This document shows, piece after piece, positions 34,738 through 44,443 of a stretch of DNA of 64,000 nucleotides. Both the position numbers and the translations under genes were made by a program. This DNA comes from Mesorhizobium sp. WSM3626 (lineage in GTDB: Bacteria; Pseudomonadota; Alphaproteobacteria; Rhizobiales; Rhizobiaceae), in contig NZ_KI911327.1 of the NCBI RefSeq assembly GCF_000513935.1, positions 42,039-106,038 on the forward strand, in the 5' to 3' direction. The number at the start of each line of letters is the position of its first letter. The stretch's first letter is position 1. The notes beneath the pieces are model-generated. The model had not been told where the DNA came from. It did not search any database and saw only the letters and a program-made list of their open reading frames with translations.

Positions 34738-35577
34738 TCAAAGCGCGGCTTTCGCCGCCTTGATCTTTTCGGCGAGCACTTCCTGCCCGAGCGCCCCGAA
34801 TACGACCTCGTTGCCGACGACGTAGGAAGGGGTTCCGGTGATCTGCAGCTTGTTGGCAAGATCGTAGGTCTTGGAGAAGGCTTCGGGGATCGACGCGTCC
34901 TTCATCTTCTCGCGCAGCGTCGCCTCGTCGGCGCCGAGCGATAGCGCGATCTTGATCGCTGTTGCCTCGGTGGCGCGCCCCTGGCCGCCGAGCAGCGCAT
35001 TGTGGAACTCGCCGTACTTCTCCGGCATCATCAGGTGGAACGCCATCGAAACGACGCTGGCCTTCTGCGAATCCGGGCCGAGGATCGGGAATTCCTTGAG
35101 CACGAAACGCAGATCCGGATCGGACTTGGTCAGGGCTCGCATGTCTTCGATGGCGCGTTTGCAGAAGCCGCAATTGTAGTCGTAGAACTCCACGATCGTG
35201 GCCTTGCCGTTCGGGTTGCCGACGACGCCGTCGAAGGTGGAGTTGAAGATCTGGTCCTTGGCGTTCTTAATGACGCCGAGCGCCGCGAGCCGCTGTTCCT
35301 CCTTCTGCTTGGCCTCGAGTGCGTCTTGCACTTCGAGCAGCACTTCCGGATTCTTCAGGAGATAGTCGCGGATGATTCCCTCGACCTCGGTGCGGTCGAT
35401 TTTGGTATCGGCCCCGGCCGTCTGGACAGGCTGTGCCGTCTGGACAGGCTGTGCCGTCTGGACAGGCTGCGCCGTTCCGGCCTTCGCAATTTGCGGACTG
35501 CCGGCCACGAAACCGAAAGCCAGCATGGCAAGGGCGACCGCAACCCCCGTGGTGCCCAGCAGCAGTGCCTTTTTCAT
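34738..35577 (-). CDS. DsbA-family thiol:disulfide oxidoreductase
   Basis: 279 residues. A signal/anchor helix (about 5-28) is followed by a linker containing three copies of the hexapeptide AQPVQT (36-53), encoded by an 18-bp tandem repeat. An N-terminal extension (about 60-110) precedes the thioredoxin-like domain, with the active site CGFC (136-139) and the cis-Pro loop GTPSYVVG. This BdbD/ScsC-like architecture points to periplasmic disulfide exchange. It lies upstream of aroQ on the same strand with a separate promoter likely. Confidence 0.9.
   Translation of the reverse strand: MKKALLLGTTGVAVALAMLAFGFVAGSPQIAKAGTAQPVQTAQPVQTAQPVQTAGADTKIDRTEVEGIIRDYLLKNPEVLLEVQDALEAKQKEEQRLAALGVIKNAKDQIFNSTFDGVVGNPNGKATIVEFYDYNCGFCKRAIEDMRALTKSDPDLRFVLKEFPILGPDSQKASVVSMAFHLMMPEKYGEFHNALLGGQGRATEATAIKIALSLGADEATLREKMKDASIPEAFSKTYDLANKLQITGTPSYVVGNEVVFGALGQEVLAEKIKAAKAAL
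35420..35473. repeat. Three-copy 18-bp tandem repeat inside the DsbA-like gene
   Basis: Three head-to-tail copies of GTCTGGACAGGCTGTGCC (the last with one change) at 35420-35437, 35438-35455 and 35456-35473. They are in frame and encode the AQPVQT repeats of the linker. Confidence 0.95.
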
Positions 35578-35640
35578 CGTTCTCGTTCCTTCTGCCTGTT
35601 TTCCGGTCTGTCGCAGCACGCGGCCGGAGGGTTCATGAGA

Positions 35641-37035
35641 TTACTGGCTCTTGCCTGATGATTTGTAGTTTATGATGTCCTGGGCGCGTATCCAGCGCGG
35701 CTCTCCGCGCTTCATCTGCTGTTGCGCCCGCATGGCGAAGATCTTCGCATCCTTGTAGTCGCCGGAATAGAAATGGCCTTCGGCGGTGGCAAGCTCGGCG
35801 CCCGGTATGTCTCCCAGCTCGCCGTAAGCCTGTGCCAGATAACGATAGCCGGTGGAATTTTCCTTGTCGCGCCCCAGGCCATTGTTGATCTGCACGACAG
35901 CTTTCTTGAGCGAGTCGGGCGTGCCGACCGCCATCAGCGCCTGGCCAAGCGAGACAGGCAGCAGGCCCGACCGTGCCGGATCGAGGCTGACCGCCTTGGC
36001 GTAGGCGTCGGCCGCATCCTTGGGCTTGTTCGCTTTCATCAATATATCGCCGCGCAGCTCCTGGAAGTAGGCATTCTTGGGCTGCGCCTTGATCAGGGCG
36101 TTGGTCTTGGCGAGCGCCGAGGCGAGATTGCCGTAGAGATAGGTCGACTGGGCATCGCCATAGAGCGCCGCCATGCTGCCCCGCATCTTTTGCATCAGCC
36201 GCGCCGCGGCGGCCTGGCCTTCCATGTAGACGGCAATCTTCACCCGCATCATGTCGTGGCGCTGCTGCAGCGTCGGCGGGTCGAGCTTGTCGACATTGGG
36301 GCTTTGCTTGACCAGCACTTCGAGGTTGGCGATGCGGTCCTGCGGCATGGGATGGCTGATCCGGTAGGGATCGACCTGCGCGCCCGACAGCGACAGCGCT
36401 GTCTGGAAGCGGTGGAAGGTCTTCAGCATGCCCATGCCGGACTGGCCGGTGGCGTTGAGATAGGTGATGGCCGAGCGGTCGGCCGTGATTTCCTCGGTGC
36501 GCTGATAGGCGAGGATGCTGCGCTGCGCCATCTCGCCGCCGCCAGCCGCCACGCCCATGCCGGCGCCGGTAAGGCCGCGGGTGTTGGTGGTCGCACCGGC
36601 AACCATGGCGCCGGCACCGAGCAAGGTGGCGATGATGGCCATGGTCTTGGCGCGTTCGAGCTGTTCGCGCAGTTTCTGCTGGTGGCCGCCGGCGATATGG
36701 CCTGCTTCGTGCGCGATGACGCCGATGATTTCGTTCGGCGTCTCAGCCGTCATCAGCGCGCCGGTGTTGATGAACAGCCGGCGCCCGGTGACGAAGGCGT
36801 TGAAGCTGGAATCGTTGACCAGCACGATGTCGATGCCGTCATTCGCGAGCCCGGCCGCCTTGAAGATCGGCCGTGCATAATCGCGCACCAGAGCTTCGAT
36901 CTCGGCGTCGCGTACGACTGGCACGCCCTGGGCGAAGGCGGTCACCGAACCGGCCACCGCAACTGCGGCGGCAAGCGAAGCCGTGGCGAGGACACGCGCC
37001 ACCTTTGCAATTGTCGATCTGGGTCGGCTCAACAT
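35641..37035 (-). CDS. Periplasmic M48-family metalloprotease with TPR repeats
   Basis: 464 residues. A signal peptide (about 1-36, ending in an AFAQG-type site) precedes the M48 domain with HEAGH at 109-113 and a downstream EEITADRSAI (third Zn ligand Glu). A C-terminal region (about 290-450) contains tetratricopeptide-like helices (KDAADAYAKAVSLDPA). This is the BepA/YfgC architecture: an outer-membrane protein quality-control protease. The start at ATG 37035 (MLSRPRST) is chosen because the longer frame does not look like a signal peptide. It lies upstream of the DsbA-like gene on the same strand. Confidence 0.93.
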   Translation of the reverse strand: MLSRPRSTIAKVARVLATASLAAAVAVAGSVTAFAQGVPVVRDAEIEALVRDYARPIFKAAGLANDGIDIVLVNDSSFNAFVTGRRLFINTGALMTAETPNEIIGVIAHEAGHIAGGHQQKLREQLERAKTMAIIATLLGAGAMVAGATTNTRGLTGAGMGVAAGGGEMAQRSILAYQRTEEITADRSAITYLNATGQSGMGMLKTFHRFQTALSLSGAQVDPYRISHPMPQDRIANLEVLVKQSPNVDKLDPPTLQQRHDMMRVKIAVYMEGQAAAARLMQKMRGSMAALYGDAQSTYLYGNLASALAKTNALIKAQPKNAYFQELRGDILMKANKPKDAADAYAKAVSLDPARSGLLPVSLGQALMAVGTPDSLKKAVVQINNGLGRDKENSTGYRYLAQAYGELGDIPGAELATAEGHFYSGDYKDAKIFAMRAQQQMKRGEPRWIRAQDIINYKSSGKSQ

Positions 37036-37180
37036 AATGTGTCCACTGGTAGACGAGCGGGCCAAAGATGAAAAGTCGGCGCCTGAAAACTTCCTCAACT
37101 TGTGATCCTCACATCAATCGGGCATTTGTGCGGCGCATGCGTCAGGACCTGGCGCGCTCAATCCTCGGGACAGGGTAAAA

Positions 37181-38329
37181 ATGGTCGTTTCGCTCTCCCA
37201 TCGCGGCAATGTCGAGCCGTTCCATGCCATGGATGTACTGGCCGAAGCGAACCGGCTGAAGGCCCTAGGCATACCGGTGATTTCCATGGCGGTTGGCCAG
37301 CCATCCGATCCAGCGCCTGTACGGGTTCGCGCCGCCGCGGCCAAGGCGCTGGAGGATGGACGCATAGGCTATACCGACACCTTGGGTCTGGCCTCGCTGC
37401 GCAAGGCGATCGCCGGGCACTGCGCGGATCATTATGGCCTCGATGTCGACCCCGGCCGGATCGCGGTGACCACCGGATCGTCGGCGGCCTTCAATCTTGC
37501 CTTCCTGGCGATGTTCGATCCAGGCGATCGGGTCGCCATCGCCGCTCCCGGCTACCCCGCCTATCGCAACATCATGGCAGCCCTCGGCATCGACGTGGTC
37601 GAAATCGAGCTCGGTGACGCGGCTTATCTGCATGCCGGCCATCTGGAGGCCGCGCATCGCGAGAAGCCGCTAAAGGGCGTGCTGTTTGCAAGTCCGGCCA
37701 ATCCGACCGGCGCGGTCATACCAGCCGACGAGCTGGCGATCCTGGTCAGCACGGCGGAGTCGCTCGGCATCGCCGTCATTTCCGATGAGATCTACCATCG
37801 GCTGGCCTATAGCGCCCCCGACACCACGGCTCTCGCCTTTAGCAACAGCGTGACTGTGATCAACTCTTTCTCGAAATACTACTGCATGACCGGCTGGCGC
37901 ATTGGCTGGATGGTGTTGCCGGACGAACTCGTGCGCCCCGTCGAACGCATCGGCCAGAGCCTCTACATCTCGCCGCCGGAGCTGTCACAGATCGCGGCGA
38001 TCGAGGCCTTTGCCGCAACCGAGGAATTGGAGGCGGTAAAACGGCGCTATGCCTGGAATCGCAAGCTCTTGATGAAGCGTCTCCCGGAGCTGGGTTTTCC
38101 CCTGGCGGCACCCATGGATGGCGCCTTCTATGCCTTTTGCGATGTCACCCGGCACAGCAATGACAGCATGGCCTTTGCCCGCAAGATGCTGGCGGAGGCG
38201 CATGTGGCGGCGACGCCCGGCCGCGACTTCGACACTCGGGCGGGGCACCGCACGATGCGGTTTTCCTATGCCGGCAGCCACGACGACATGGTCGAGGCGA
38301 TGGCGCGCATCGAACGCTGGTTGAGGTAA
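37181..38329 (+). CDS. Class I/II PLP-dependent aminotransferase
   Basis: 382 residues. Lys232 in SFSKYYCMTGWRIGW binds PLP. ASPANPTGAV at about 170-179, SDEIYHRL and the C-terminal RFSYAGS arginine complete the fold type I site. The group is close to aspartate/aromatic aminotransferase-like proteins of broad specificity; the amino acid substrate cannot be read from sequence. It ends four bases before the glutaminase gene, so both are likely one transcript. Confidence 0.85.
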   Translation: MVVSLSHRGNVEPFHAMDVLAEANRLKALGIPVISMAVGQPSDPAPVRVRAAAAKALEDGRIGYTDTLGLASLRKAIAGHCADHYGLDVDPGRIAVTTGSSAAFNLAFLAMFDPGDRVAIAAPGYPAYRNIMAALGIDVVEIELGDAAYLHAGHLEAAHREKPLKGVLFASPANPTGAVIPADELAILVSTAESLGIAVISDEIYHRLAYSAPDTTALAFSNSVTVINSFSKYYCMTGWRIGWMVLPDELVRPVERIGQSLYISPPELSQIAAIEAFAATEELEAVKRRYAWNRKLLMKRLPELGFPLAAPMDGAFYAFCDVTRHSNDSMAFARKMLAEAHVAATPGRDFDTRAGHRTMRFSYAGSHDDMVEAMARIERWLR

Positions 38330-38333
38330 CGCC

Positions 38334-39260
38334 ATGCCGCTCGAACAGGCGCTGGCGGAAGTCGCGGCGGAAATGGCTGAACGCACCGATCGCGGCGATG
38401 TCGCGACCTATATTCCCCAATTGGGCAAAGTCGATCCGAAGAAATTCGGCATCGCGGCCGTCACCAATGACGGCCGCACGCTGGTGGCCGGCGATGCCGA
38501 CCAGGCTTTTTCGATCCAGAGCATCTCGAAGGTGTTCACCCTGACGCTGGCGCTCGGCAATGTCGGCGACGCACTGTGGAAGCGGGTGGGGCGCGAGCCC
38601 TCCGGCAACCCGTTCAACTCGATTGTCCAGCTCGAGCATGAGAACGGCATTCCGCGCAACCCGTTCATCAATGCCGGCGCCATCGTCATTTCCGACATCC
38701 TGCTTGCAGGCCACCAGCCGCGCGAGGCGATCGGCGAGATCCTGCGCTTCATCCAGTTCCTCTGCGACGACGAGACAATCATCATCGACCGCGAGGTCGC
38801 GGCTTCCGAACGCGCCACCGGCTACCGCAACTTTGCGCTCGCCAATTATATGAAATCCTTCGGCAATCTCCATCATGCGCCGGAACTGGCGCTGGGTGTC
38901 TATTTCCACCATTGCGCCATCGCCATGAGCTGCCGACAGTTGGCGATGGCCGGCCGCTTCCTCGCCAATGGCGGCAAGAACCCGGCAACCGGACATTCCG
39001 TGGTGTCGGCGGAGCGGGCGCGGCGCATCTGCGCCATGATGCTGACCTGCGGCCACTATGACGGCTCCGGCGATTTCGCCTTCCGCGTCGGTATTCCCGG
39101 CAAGAGCGGCGTCGGCGGTGGCATATTGGGTATTGTGCCGGGTGTCGCTTCGCTCGCGGTCTGGTCGCCCGGCCTCAACGCCAACGGCAATTCCAAGCTG
39201 GGTTCGCTCGCGCTGGAAAAGCTCGCCAGGATGATGAACTGGTCGATCTTCGCGCCATAG
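38334..39260 (+). CDS. glsA: Glutaminase
   Basis: 308 residues, serine-dependent beta-lactamase-fold glutaminase. The catalytic Ser63-x-x-Lys66 is in IQSISKVF. RNPFINAGAIVISD, ASERATGYRNFALANYM and GDFAFRVGIPGKSGVGGGI are the other family blocks. It hydrolyses glutamine to glutamate plus ammonia. It follows the aminotransferase gene directly and is closed by a strong terminator. Confidence 0.96.
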   Translation: MPLEQALAEVAAEMAERTDRGDVATYIPQLGKVDPKKFGIAAVTNDGRTLVAGDADQAFSIQSISKVFTLTLALGNVGDALWKRVGREPSGNPFNSIVQLEHENGIPRNPFINAGAIVISDILLAGHQPREAIGEILRFIQFLCDDETIIIDREVAASERATGYRNFALANYMKSFGNLHHAPELALGVYFHHCAIAMSCRQLAMAGRFLANGGKNPATGHSVVSAERARRICAMMLTCGHYDGSGDFAFRVGIPGKSGVGGGILGIVPGVASLAVWSPGLNANGNSKLGSLALEKLARMMNWSIFAP

Positions 39261-39284
39261 GGATCACGACTCTGCCGGATATGA

Positions 39285-39329
39285 AAATCCCGCGCCGTTC
39301 GTTTCGATCGGCGCGGGATTGTTTTTGTT
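39285..39329 (+). terminator. Rho-independent terminator after glsA
   Basis: AATCCCGCGCCG pairs with CGGCGCGGGATT around an 11-base loop, followed by GTTTTTGTT. It may also serve rne on the opposite strand, whose stop is at 39357. Confidence 0.9.
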
Positions 39330-39356
39330 AGAAATCAATTCAAGCACTTGAAAAGC

Positions 39357-42314
39357 TTAGAAAAAGCCCTTCCGCTGCCACCAGCCGGCACGCTTGGGCT
39401 TTTCTTCGGTCTTGGCTTCCGGCTCATCGGCGACGGTCGAGGAAACCACCGGTGCGACAGGCGTATCGGCGGCTGCCGCCTTGCGGCGTGATGGCCGGGC
39501 TTTCGGTGTCTCTCCGGCGACCGCCGCCTCGTCAGATGCCGTGGCTGGCGTTTCGGCGGGTGCCTGCATGGCCACTTCCGCAGTCGGCTCCCCGGCGACG
39601 GCCTCGGCTGCCGCCTTCTTCGGCTTGGCTGCGCGGCGTGGCTTCTTGGGCTTCTCGGTGCTTGGCACCTCGTCGCTGACTGGAGCCGCCGGTTCTTCGA
39701 CGGCAGCGGCAGCCACCGGCTCGATCGCCACAGGCTCGCTTAGGGAAGCGTCAACCTCGGCAGGCTCGGTCGCTTCGCCTGCCGCCGCCTCGGTCTCGCC
39801 TTCACCGTCTTCGCGACGATTGCGCTTGCCGCCGCGCTTGCCACGCCGGCGCTTCTTGCCCTGGCCATCGTCGGATGCTTCCGCCGTTTCGACGGTCTCG
39901 CTTGCGGCGACCGCAGCCTCGTCGTCAGCCTCGGCCTCGTCATGGTCCGCCGCGCCTTCCGACGCGGTGAAGCCGTCATCCGACGTGGAGAGGGACGCGC
40001 CGTCCGTCGGGGCGCCATGCTCGCGTTCGCGATCCTTGCCGCCGCGCCGCCTGCGACGCTTGCGGCGCTTGCGGTCGCGGCCTTCGCCTTCCTCGCCGGA
40101 TCTGGGCTGCTGATGCTGCGACGGCTGGGCGTGCCGTGGTTGCTCGGCCTGTACCGGTGCTTCGTCATCTTCCTCGACAACGACAATCTTGTCCTCGGGC
40201 TCTTCCGGCTCGACATAGGCCGGCAGGCTGCGCGCCTCGACGAAGCCTTCCGGCTTTTCGGCCAGCGCGCCGCGGAAGATCGCGTAGTGCTGGGCACCGA
40301 CCGCATCGTCGGCCTCGATGGTGACGGTCAGGCCGAAGCGGCTTTCCAGTTCCACCAGCGTGCCGCGCTTGTGGTTAAGCACGTAGAGCGCGGTCGCGGC
40401 CGGCGTGCGCACCGTGATGTGGCTGCGCGAATCCTTGAGCAGGAACTCCTCGATCGCCCGTACCACCATCAGCGCCACTGACGAATCGGAGCGCACATGG
40501 CCGGTGCCGCCGCAGTGCGGGCACGGCTTCATGGTCGATTCCAGCACGCTGGCGCGGATGCGCTGACGCGACATCTCCATCAGGCCGAAATGCGAGATGC
40601 GGCCGACCTGGATGCGGGCGCGGTCGTTCTTGAGGTGATCCTTCAGCCGCTTTTCGACGGAGCGGTTGTTGCGGTTCTCCTCCATATCGATGAAGTCGAT
40701 GACGATCAGGCCGGCAAGATCGCGCAGCCGGAGCTGGCGGGCGACTTCCTCGGCCGCTTCCAGATTGGTGTGGAGCGCGGTGTCCTCGATCGAGTGCTCC
40801 TTGGTGGAGCGTCCCGAATTGACGTCGATGGCGACCAGCGCTTCGGTCTGGTTGATGATGATGTACCCGCCGCTCTTCAGCGTCACTTGCGGCTGCAGCA
40901 TGCGGTCGAGCTGCGCTTCGATACCGTTGCGCACGAAGATCGGCGTCGTGTCGCGGAACGGCTGAACCACCTTGGCGTGGCTCGGCATCAGCATGCGCAT
41001 GAAGTCCTTGGCTTCGCGATAGCCCTCTTCGCCGGAAACCAGGATCTCGTCGATATCCTTGTTGTAGAGATCGCGCACCGAGCGCTTGATCAGGCTGCCT
41101 TCCTCATAGACGAGGGCAGGGGCCGTGGACTGGAGCGTGAGACTGCGCACGTTCTCCCACAGCCGCATCAGATATTCATAGTCGCGCTTGATCTCGGCCT
41201 TGGTGCGGCTCTCGCCGGCGGTGCGCAGGATGACGCCCATGCCTTGCGGCACTTCGAGATCGGCAACGACTTCCTTGAGGCGCTTGCGGTCGACCGCGCT
41301 GGTGATCTTGCGCGAAATTCCGCCGCCGCGCGCTGTGTTCGGCATCAACACCGAATAGCGGCCGGCAAGCGACAGGTAGGTGGTGAGCGCCGCGCCCTTG
41401 TTGCCACGCTCCTCCTTGACGACCTGCACCAGCAGGATCTGCCGGCGCTTGATCACTTCCTGGATCTTGTACTGGCGGCGCACCGGCTTGCGGCGGTTGC
41501 GCACTTCCTCGAGCGCGTCCTCGGCGCCGACCGATTCGATCTCATGATCGTCTGGATGGGACGAGGATACTTCCTCGAGCATCCCGCGATCATTGTCGGA
41601 GGAAGTGGCTTCGCTGCCCTGTTCCGATTGCGGGACGGGCTCGGAAATCACATCGCCTTCGACGGAGGCGGCGATCGACTTGGGGCCGCCCTCGCTGGCC
41701 TCGCTTTCATCCTGTTCGGAAGAACCCCCGTCATGTTCGGGTGCACCGTCATGTTCGGATGCGCCGGCGTCTTCCGAATAATCGGACGCGTATTCGGCGG
41801 TCCCGGAAACGTCGGACATGTCCTCGGTTATGGCATCCGGGCCATTGTCGTTGTTTTCGTCTGTTTCGCCGGCGGCTTCGTTTGCCTCGCCGGAATCGGC
41901 CGTGCCGGCATCGCGTCTGTTTTCACCACGGTCGCGGGTCTTGCCGCCGCGCCGGCGACCGCGCCGTCCACGATCCCGGCTCTGGCGATCGTCGCCTTCG
42001 CCGTCCTCGTTCTCCTCGTCCTCGGCCTCCTGCGCTTCCGCGCGCAGCAGTGCCTGACGGTCGGCGACCGGAATCTGGTAGTAATCGGGGTGTATTTCAC
42101 TGAAGGCGAGAAAACCGTGACGGTTGCCGCCATATTCGACAAAGGCTGCCTGAAGGGAGGGTTCGACGCGCGTTACGCGGGCGAGATAAATGTTTCCTTT
42201 GAGCTGCTTCTTGTCCTGGGATTCAAAGTCGAATTCTTCGATACGGTTACCGCGTACGACGACTACGCGTGTTTCCTCCGGGTGGGAGGCGTCTATCAGC
42301 ATTTTGTTGGGCAT
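39357..42314 (-). CDS. rne: Ribonuclease E/G
   Basis: 985 residues. The N-terminal S1 domain (MLIDASHPEETRVVVV, LARVTRVEPSLQAAFVEYGG) is split by a long acidic and Arg/Gly-rich insertion (about 95-275), typical of alphaproteobacterial RNase E. The catalytic core follows, with DRMLQPQVTLKSGGYIIINQTEALVAIDVNSGRS and DFIDME metal-binding aspartates. The Zn-link CPHCGGTGH lies after the core. The C-terminal 300 residues are disordered, with Arg/Lys-rich and Glu-rich blocks that would scaffold RNA and degradosome partners. It is transcribed toward glsA. Confidence 0.96.
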   Translation of the reverse strand: MPNKMLIDASHPEETRVVVVRGNRIEEFDFESQDKKQLKGNIYLARVTRVEPSLQAAFVEYGGNRHGFLAFSEIHPDYYQIPVADRQALLRAEAQEAEDEENEDGEGDDRQSRDRGRRGRRRGGKTRDRGENRRDAGTADSGEANEAAGETDENNDNGPDAITEDMSDVSGTAEYASDYSEDAGASEHDGAPEHDGGSSEQDESEASEGGPKSIAASVEGDVISEPVPQSEQGSEATSSDNDRGMLEEVSSSHPDDHEIESVGAEDALEEVRNRRKPVRRQYKIQEVIKRRQILLVQVVKEERGNKGAALTTYLSLAGRYSVLMPNTARGGGISRKITSAVDRKRLKEVVADLEVPQGMGVILRTAGESRTKAEIKRDYEYLMRLWENVRSLTLQSTAPALVYEEGSLIKRSVRDLYNKDIDEILVSGEEGYREAKDFMRMLMPSHAKVVQPFRDTTPIFVRNGIEAQLDRMLQPQVTLKSGGYIIINQTEALVAIDVNSGRSTKEHSIEDTALHTNLEAAEEVARQLRLRDLAGLIVIDFIDMEENRNNRSVEKRLKDHLKNDRARIQVGRISHFGLMEMSRQRIRASVLESTMKPCPHCGGTGHVRSDSSVALMVVRAIEEFLLKDSRSHITVRTPAATALYVLNHKRGTLVELESRFGLTVTIEADDAVGAQHYAIFRGALAEKPEGFVEARSLPAYVEPEEPEDKIVVVEEDDEAPVQAEQPRHAQPSQHQQPRSGEEGEGRDRKRRKRRRRRGGKDREREHGAPTDGASLSTSDDGFTASEGAADHDEAEADDEAAVAASETVETAEASDDGQGKKRRRGKRGGKRNRREDGEGETEAAAGEATEPAEVDASLSEPVAIEPVAAAAVEEPAAPVSDEVPSTEKPKKPRRAAKPKKAAAEAVAGEPTAEVAMQAPAETPATASDEAAVAGETPKARPSRRKAAAADTPVAPVVSSTVADEPEAKTEEKPKRAGWWQRKGFF

Positions 42315-42967
42315 TATTTCGTTTCCCCCCGGCAGCCGTCAGCCGCAGCTGGCGGGGCAAAGCCCGCTGCTGTGTGTCTGGATGAGAGTGGGTGCCGGAT
42401 AATTGAACGTCCGCCGGACGCTGCCTGCGTGTCATGGCGGTGCCGCCCGCAGCCATATTGGCGCGGTTTGATGCGGACCTTTCCATGATTGCGCTTGAAG
42501 CCATCGTCACCAGCAGAACCTTTTGAACCAAAGCCCGGAAACCGGACCAGCTTGTTTGCTCATACAGAGCCGGCGCGGGAACAAACCCGGCCGTTTTCCT
42601 CACGCAGGCGATTCCCCCGCCACGGGAGCACACCTGCGAAATTCGTCGCAATCACCTGAAGCCTTTTCGCGTGAAGCGAAAGGAGCCGCCTTTCATCTGA
42701 CCCTGTAGCAGGAAGCTGCGGAGGAGGGCGGTTCCAGGATTGCAGTGATCCACCATCGCTTTTATGATTTGGCGGGTTGGAAGGCAACCCCGATTTCCGA
42801 TGCCGGCAAAAAGCAGTTCCGTAGCGTAAGCCTGGTTCCGATCCTTGCGTGAAAAGGCTTGGTTAACCTTCTCTGGATACCAATCGTTAATCGAGTTCGC
42901 GGCCTAACCGGCACTTTGACCAAACGAGCCGGCGCCTGGCGCCAAAACGGGAGCGACTAGAAGAGAG
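42315..42967. other. Long intergenic region between rne and the amidase gene
   Basis: About 650 bases between divergent genes. It presumably holds a long rne 5' leader (RNase E commonly autoregulates through its leader) and the amidase promoter. A bulged hairpin around 42661-42680 (CCTTTTCGC / GCGAAAGG) is the clearest structure. I found no convincing small gene or known RNA family. Confidence 0.5.
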
Positions 42968-44230
42968 ATGGGACTGGCGGACTTCACAGACAAGGGATGT
43001 CGTGTTGGCGGCCAGATTCTCCGAGCCTTCTGTCTCGTGCTGCTGGTGGTGTTTTCGTCCGCCTTCTCCACGATTGCCGGTGCCGCCGACGCGCCGCTTG
43101 TGGCGAAGGGCTACAAAATGGCCGGCGATGCCACCAAGATGCGCATCGTCATGGATTTCGATCGCGAGCCTGACATCAAATGGTTCCTGCTGCGTGGGCC
43201 CAACCGCCTTGTCATCAATCTTGCGAACACCCGATTTGCCATAGATGCCAAGGATTTGAAGCCGCGTGGGCTGGTCAAGGGCGTGCGGCTCGGCGAACTC
43301 GGCGAGGGCGTTTCGCGACTGATACTGACAGGCAAGGGGCCGTTCGCCGTCGACAAGCTCGATGTGCTCAAGAACGAGGACGGAACCGGCTACCGCATCG
43401 CCATCGACATGTCGGCGGCCTCCGAACGTGAGTTTGACGCCGCCCTTGCCAATCAGGCGCTGACCACCGGTTCCACGGTTTCGACCGATAAAGGCGGCCG
43501 GGTCGGCACGGGACCTGTCTCCAATCCCGGCCACAGGTTCACCGTCGTCATCGACCCCGGCCATGGCGGCGTGGACGGCGGCGCCGAAGGCCTGAACGGC
43601 ACCATCGAGAAGAACGTCACGCTGGCCTTTGCCACCGAGCTGCGCGACAAGCTCGCGGCCGTCGGCAAATACGATGTCTTCATGACCCGTGATACCGATG
43701 AATATCTGCGCCTGGACGACCGCGTCCGCATTGCCCGCCAGCATGAGGCCGATCTGCTTATTTCGATCCATGCCGACACGATCAGTGTCAAGGGCATCCG
43801 CGGCGCCACTGTCTATACGGTCTCCGACAAGGCTTCCGACCCGCAAGCACAGGCGCTTGCCGACCGTGAAAACCTGTCGGACCAGTTCGCCGGCATGGTC
43901 ATCAAGGACGACAACAAGGAAGTGACCGACATCCTGATCGACCTGATCCGCCGCGAGACGCACAATTTCTCGATGAGTTTTGCCCACACCTTGGTCGGTC
44001 AGCTCTCGACCAGCGTCGGCCTTATCAACAATCCGCAGCGTTCGGCCGGATTCAAGGTGCTGAAGGCCCCGGACGTGCCGTCCGTGCTGGTCGAGCTCGG
44101 CTATCTCTCCAACGCCAAGGACGAGGCGCAACTGCTCGACACCGAGTGGCGCGGCAAGGCAGCGCAAAGCATCACCAACGCCGTCGCGTTGTTCGCCTCC
44201 GCCCGTGCCGGGGCTGGAACCGGAGGTTGA
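42968..44230 (+). CDS. N-acetylmuramoyl-L-alanine amidase (AmiC-like, AMIN + amidase_3)
   Basis: 420 residues. A signal peptide (about 16-40) is followed by an AMIN domain (about 45-150, peptidoglycan targeting) and the Amidase_3 zinc domain (about 185-405) with VVIDPGHGGVDGGAEG, SIHADTI and VLVELGYLSN carrying the zinc His and catalytic Glu. It splits daughter cells by cleaving stem peptides from glycan. It lies about 210 bases before the PBP1A gene on the same strand, a conserved pairing in Rhizobiales. Confidence 0.94.
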   Translation: MGLADFTDKGCRVGGQILRAFCLVLLVVFSSAFSTIAGAADAPLVAKGYKMAGDATKMRIVMDFDREPDIKWFLLRGPNRLVINLANTRFAIDAKDLKPRGLVKGVRLGELGEGVSRLILTGKGPFAVDKLDVLKNEDGTGYRIAIDMSAASEREFDAALANQALTTGSTVSTDKGGRVGTGPVSNPGHRFTVVIDPGHGGVDGGAEGLNGTIEKNVTLAFATELRDKLAAVGKYDVFMTRDTDEYLRLDDRVRIARQHEADLLISIHADTISVKGIRGATVYTVSDKASDPQAQALADRENLSDQFAGMVIKDDNKEVTDILIDLIRRETHNFSMSFAHTLVGQLSTSVGLINNPQRSAGFKVLKAPDVPSVLVELGYLSNAKDEAQLLDTEWRGKAAQSITNAVALFASARAGAGTGG

Positions 44231-44443
44231 CAATGCCGGCAGCGCCTGCAACCAGAGGCGGCGTTGCGGGATGACAACACCCGCTGCTTTTATTTCCGGC
44301 TTGCAGCCGCGAAACGCGGCCCTGCCGTATTTTGTCCACATGGTGGCGACATGGGTTTTCGATTACGGGTTGGGACCGGCTCGAAAGCTTGCGTGGAAGG
44401 CGGCTTCGTTTAGGAAATTCCCGAACCAAGGACTGGAGCGGGT

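Noticed and set aside
40497..42488. Long open frame antisense to rne
   Set aside because: It follows the RNase E codon pattern in mirror frame and has no ribosome-binding site or recognisable domain.
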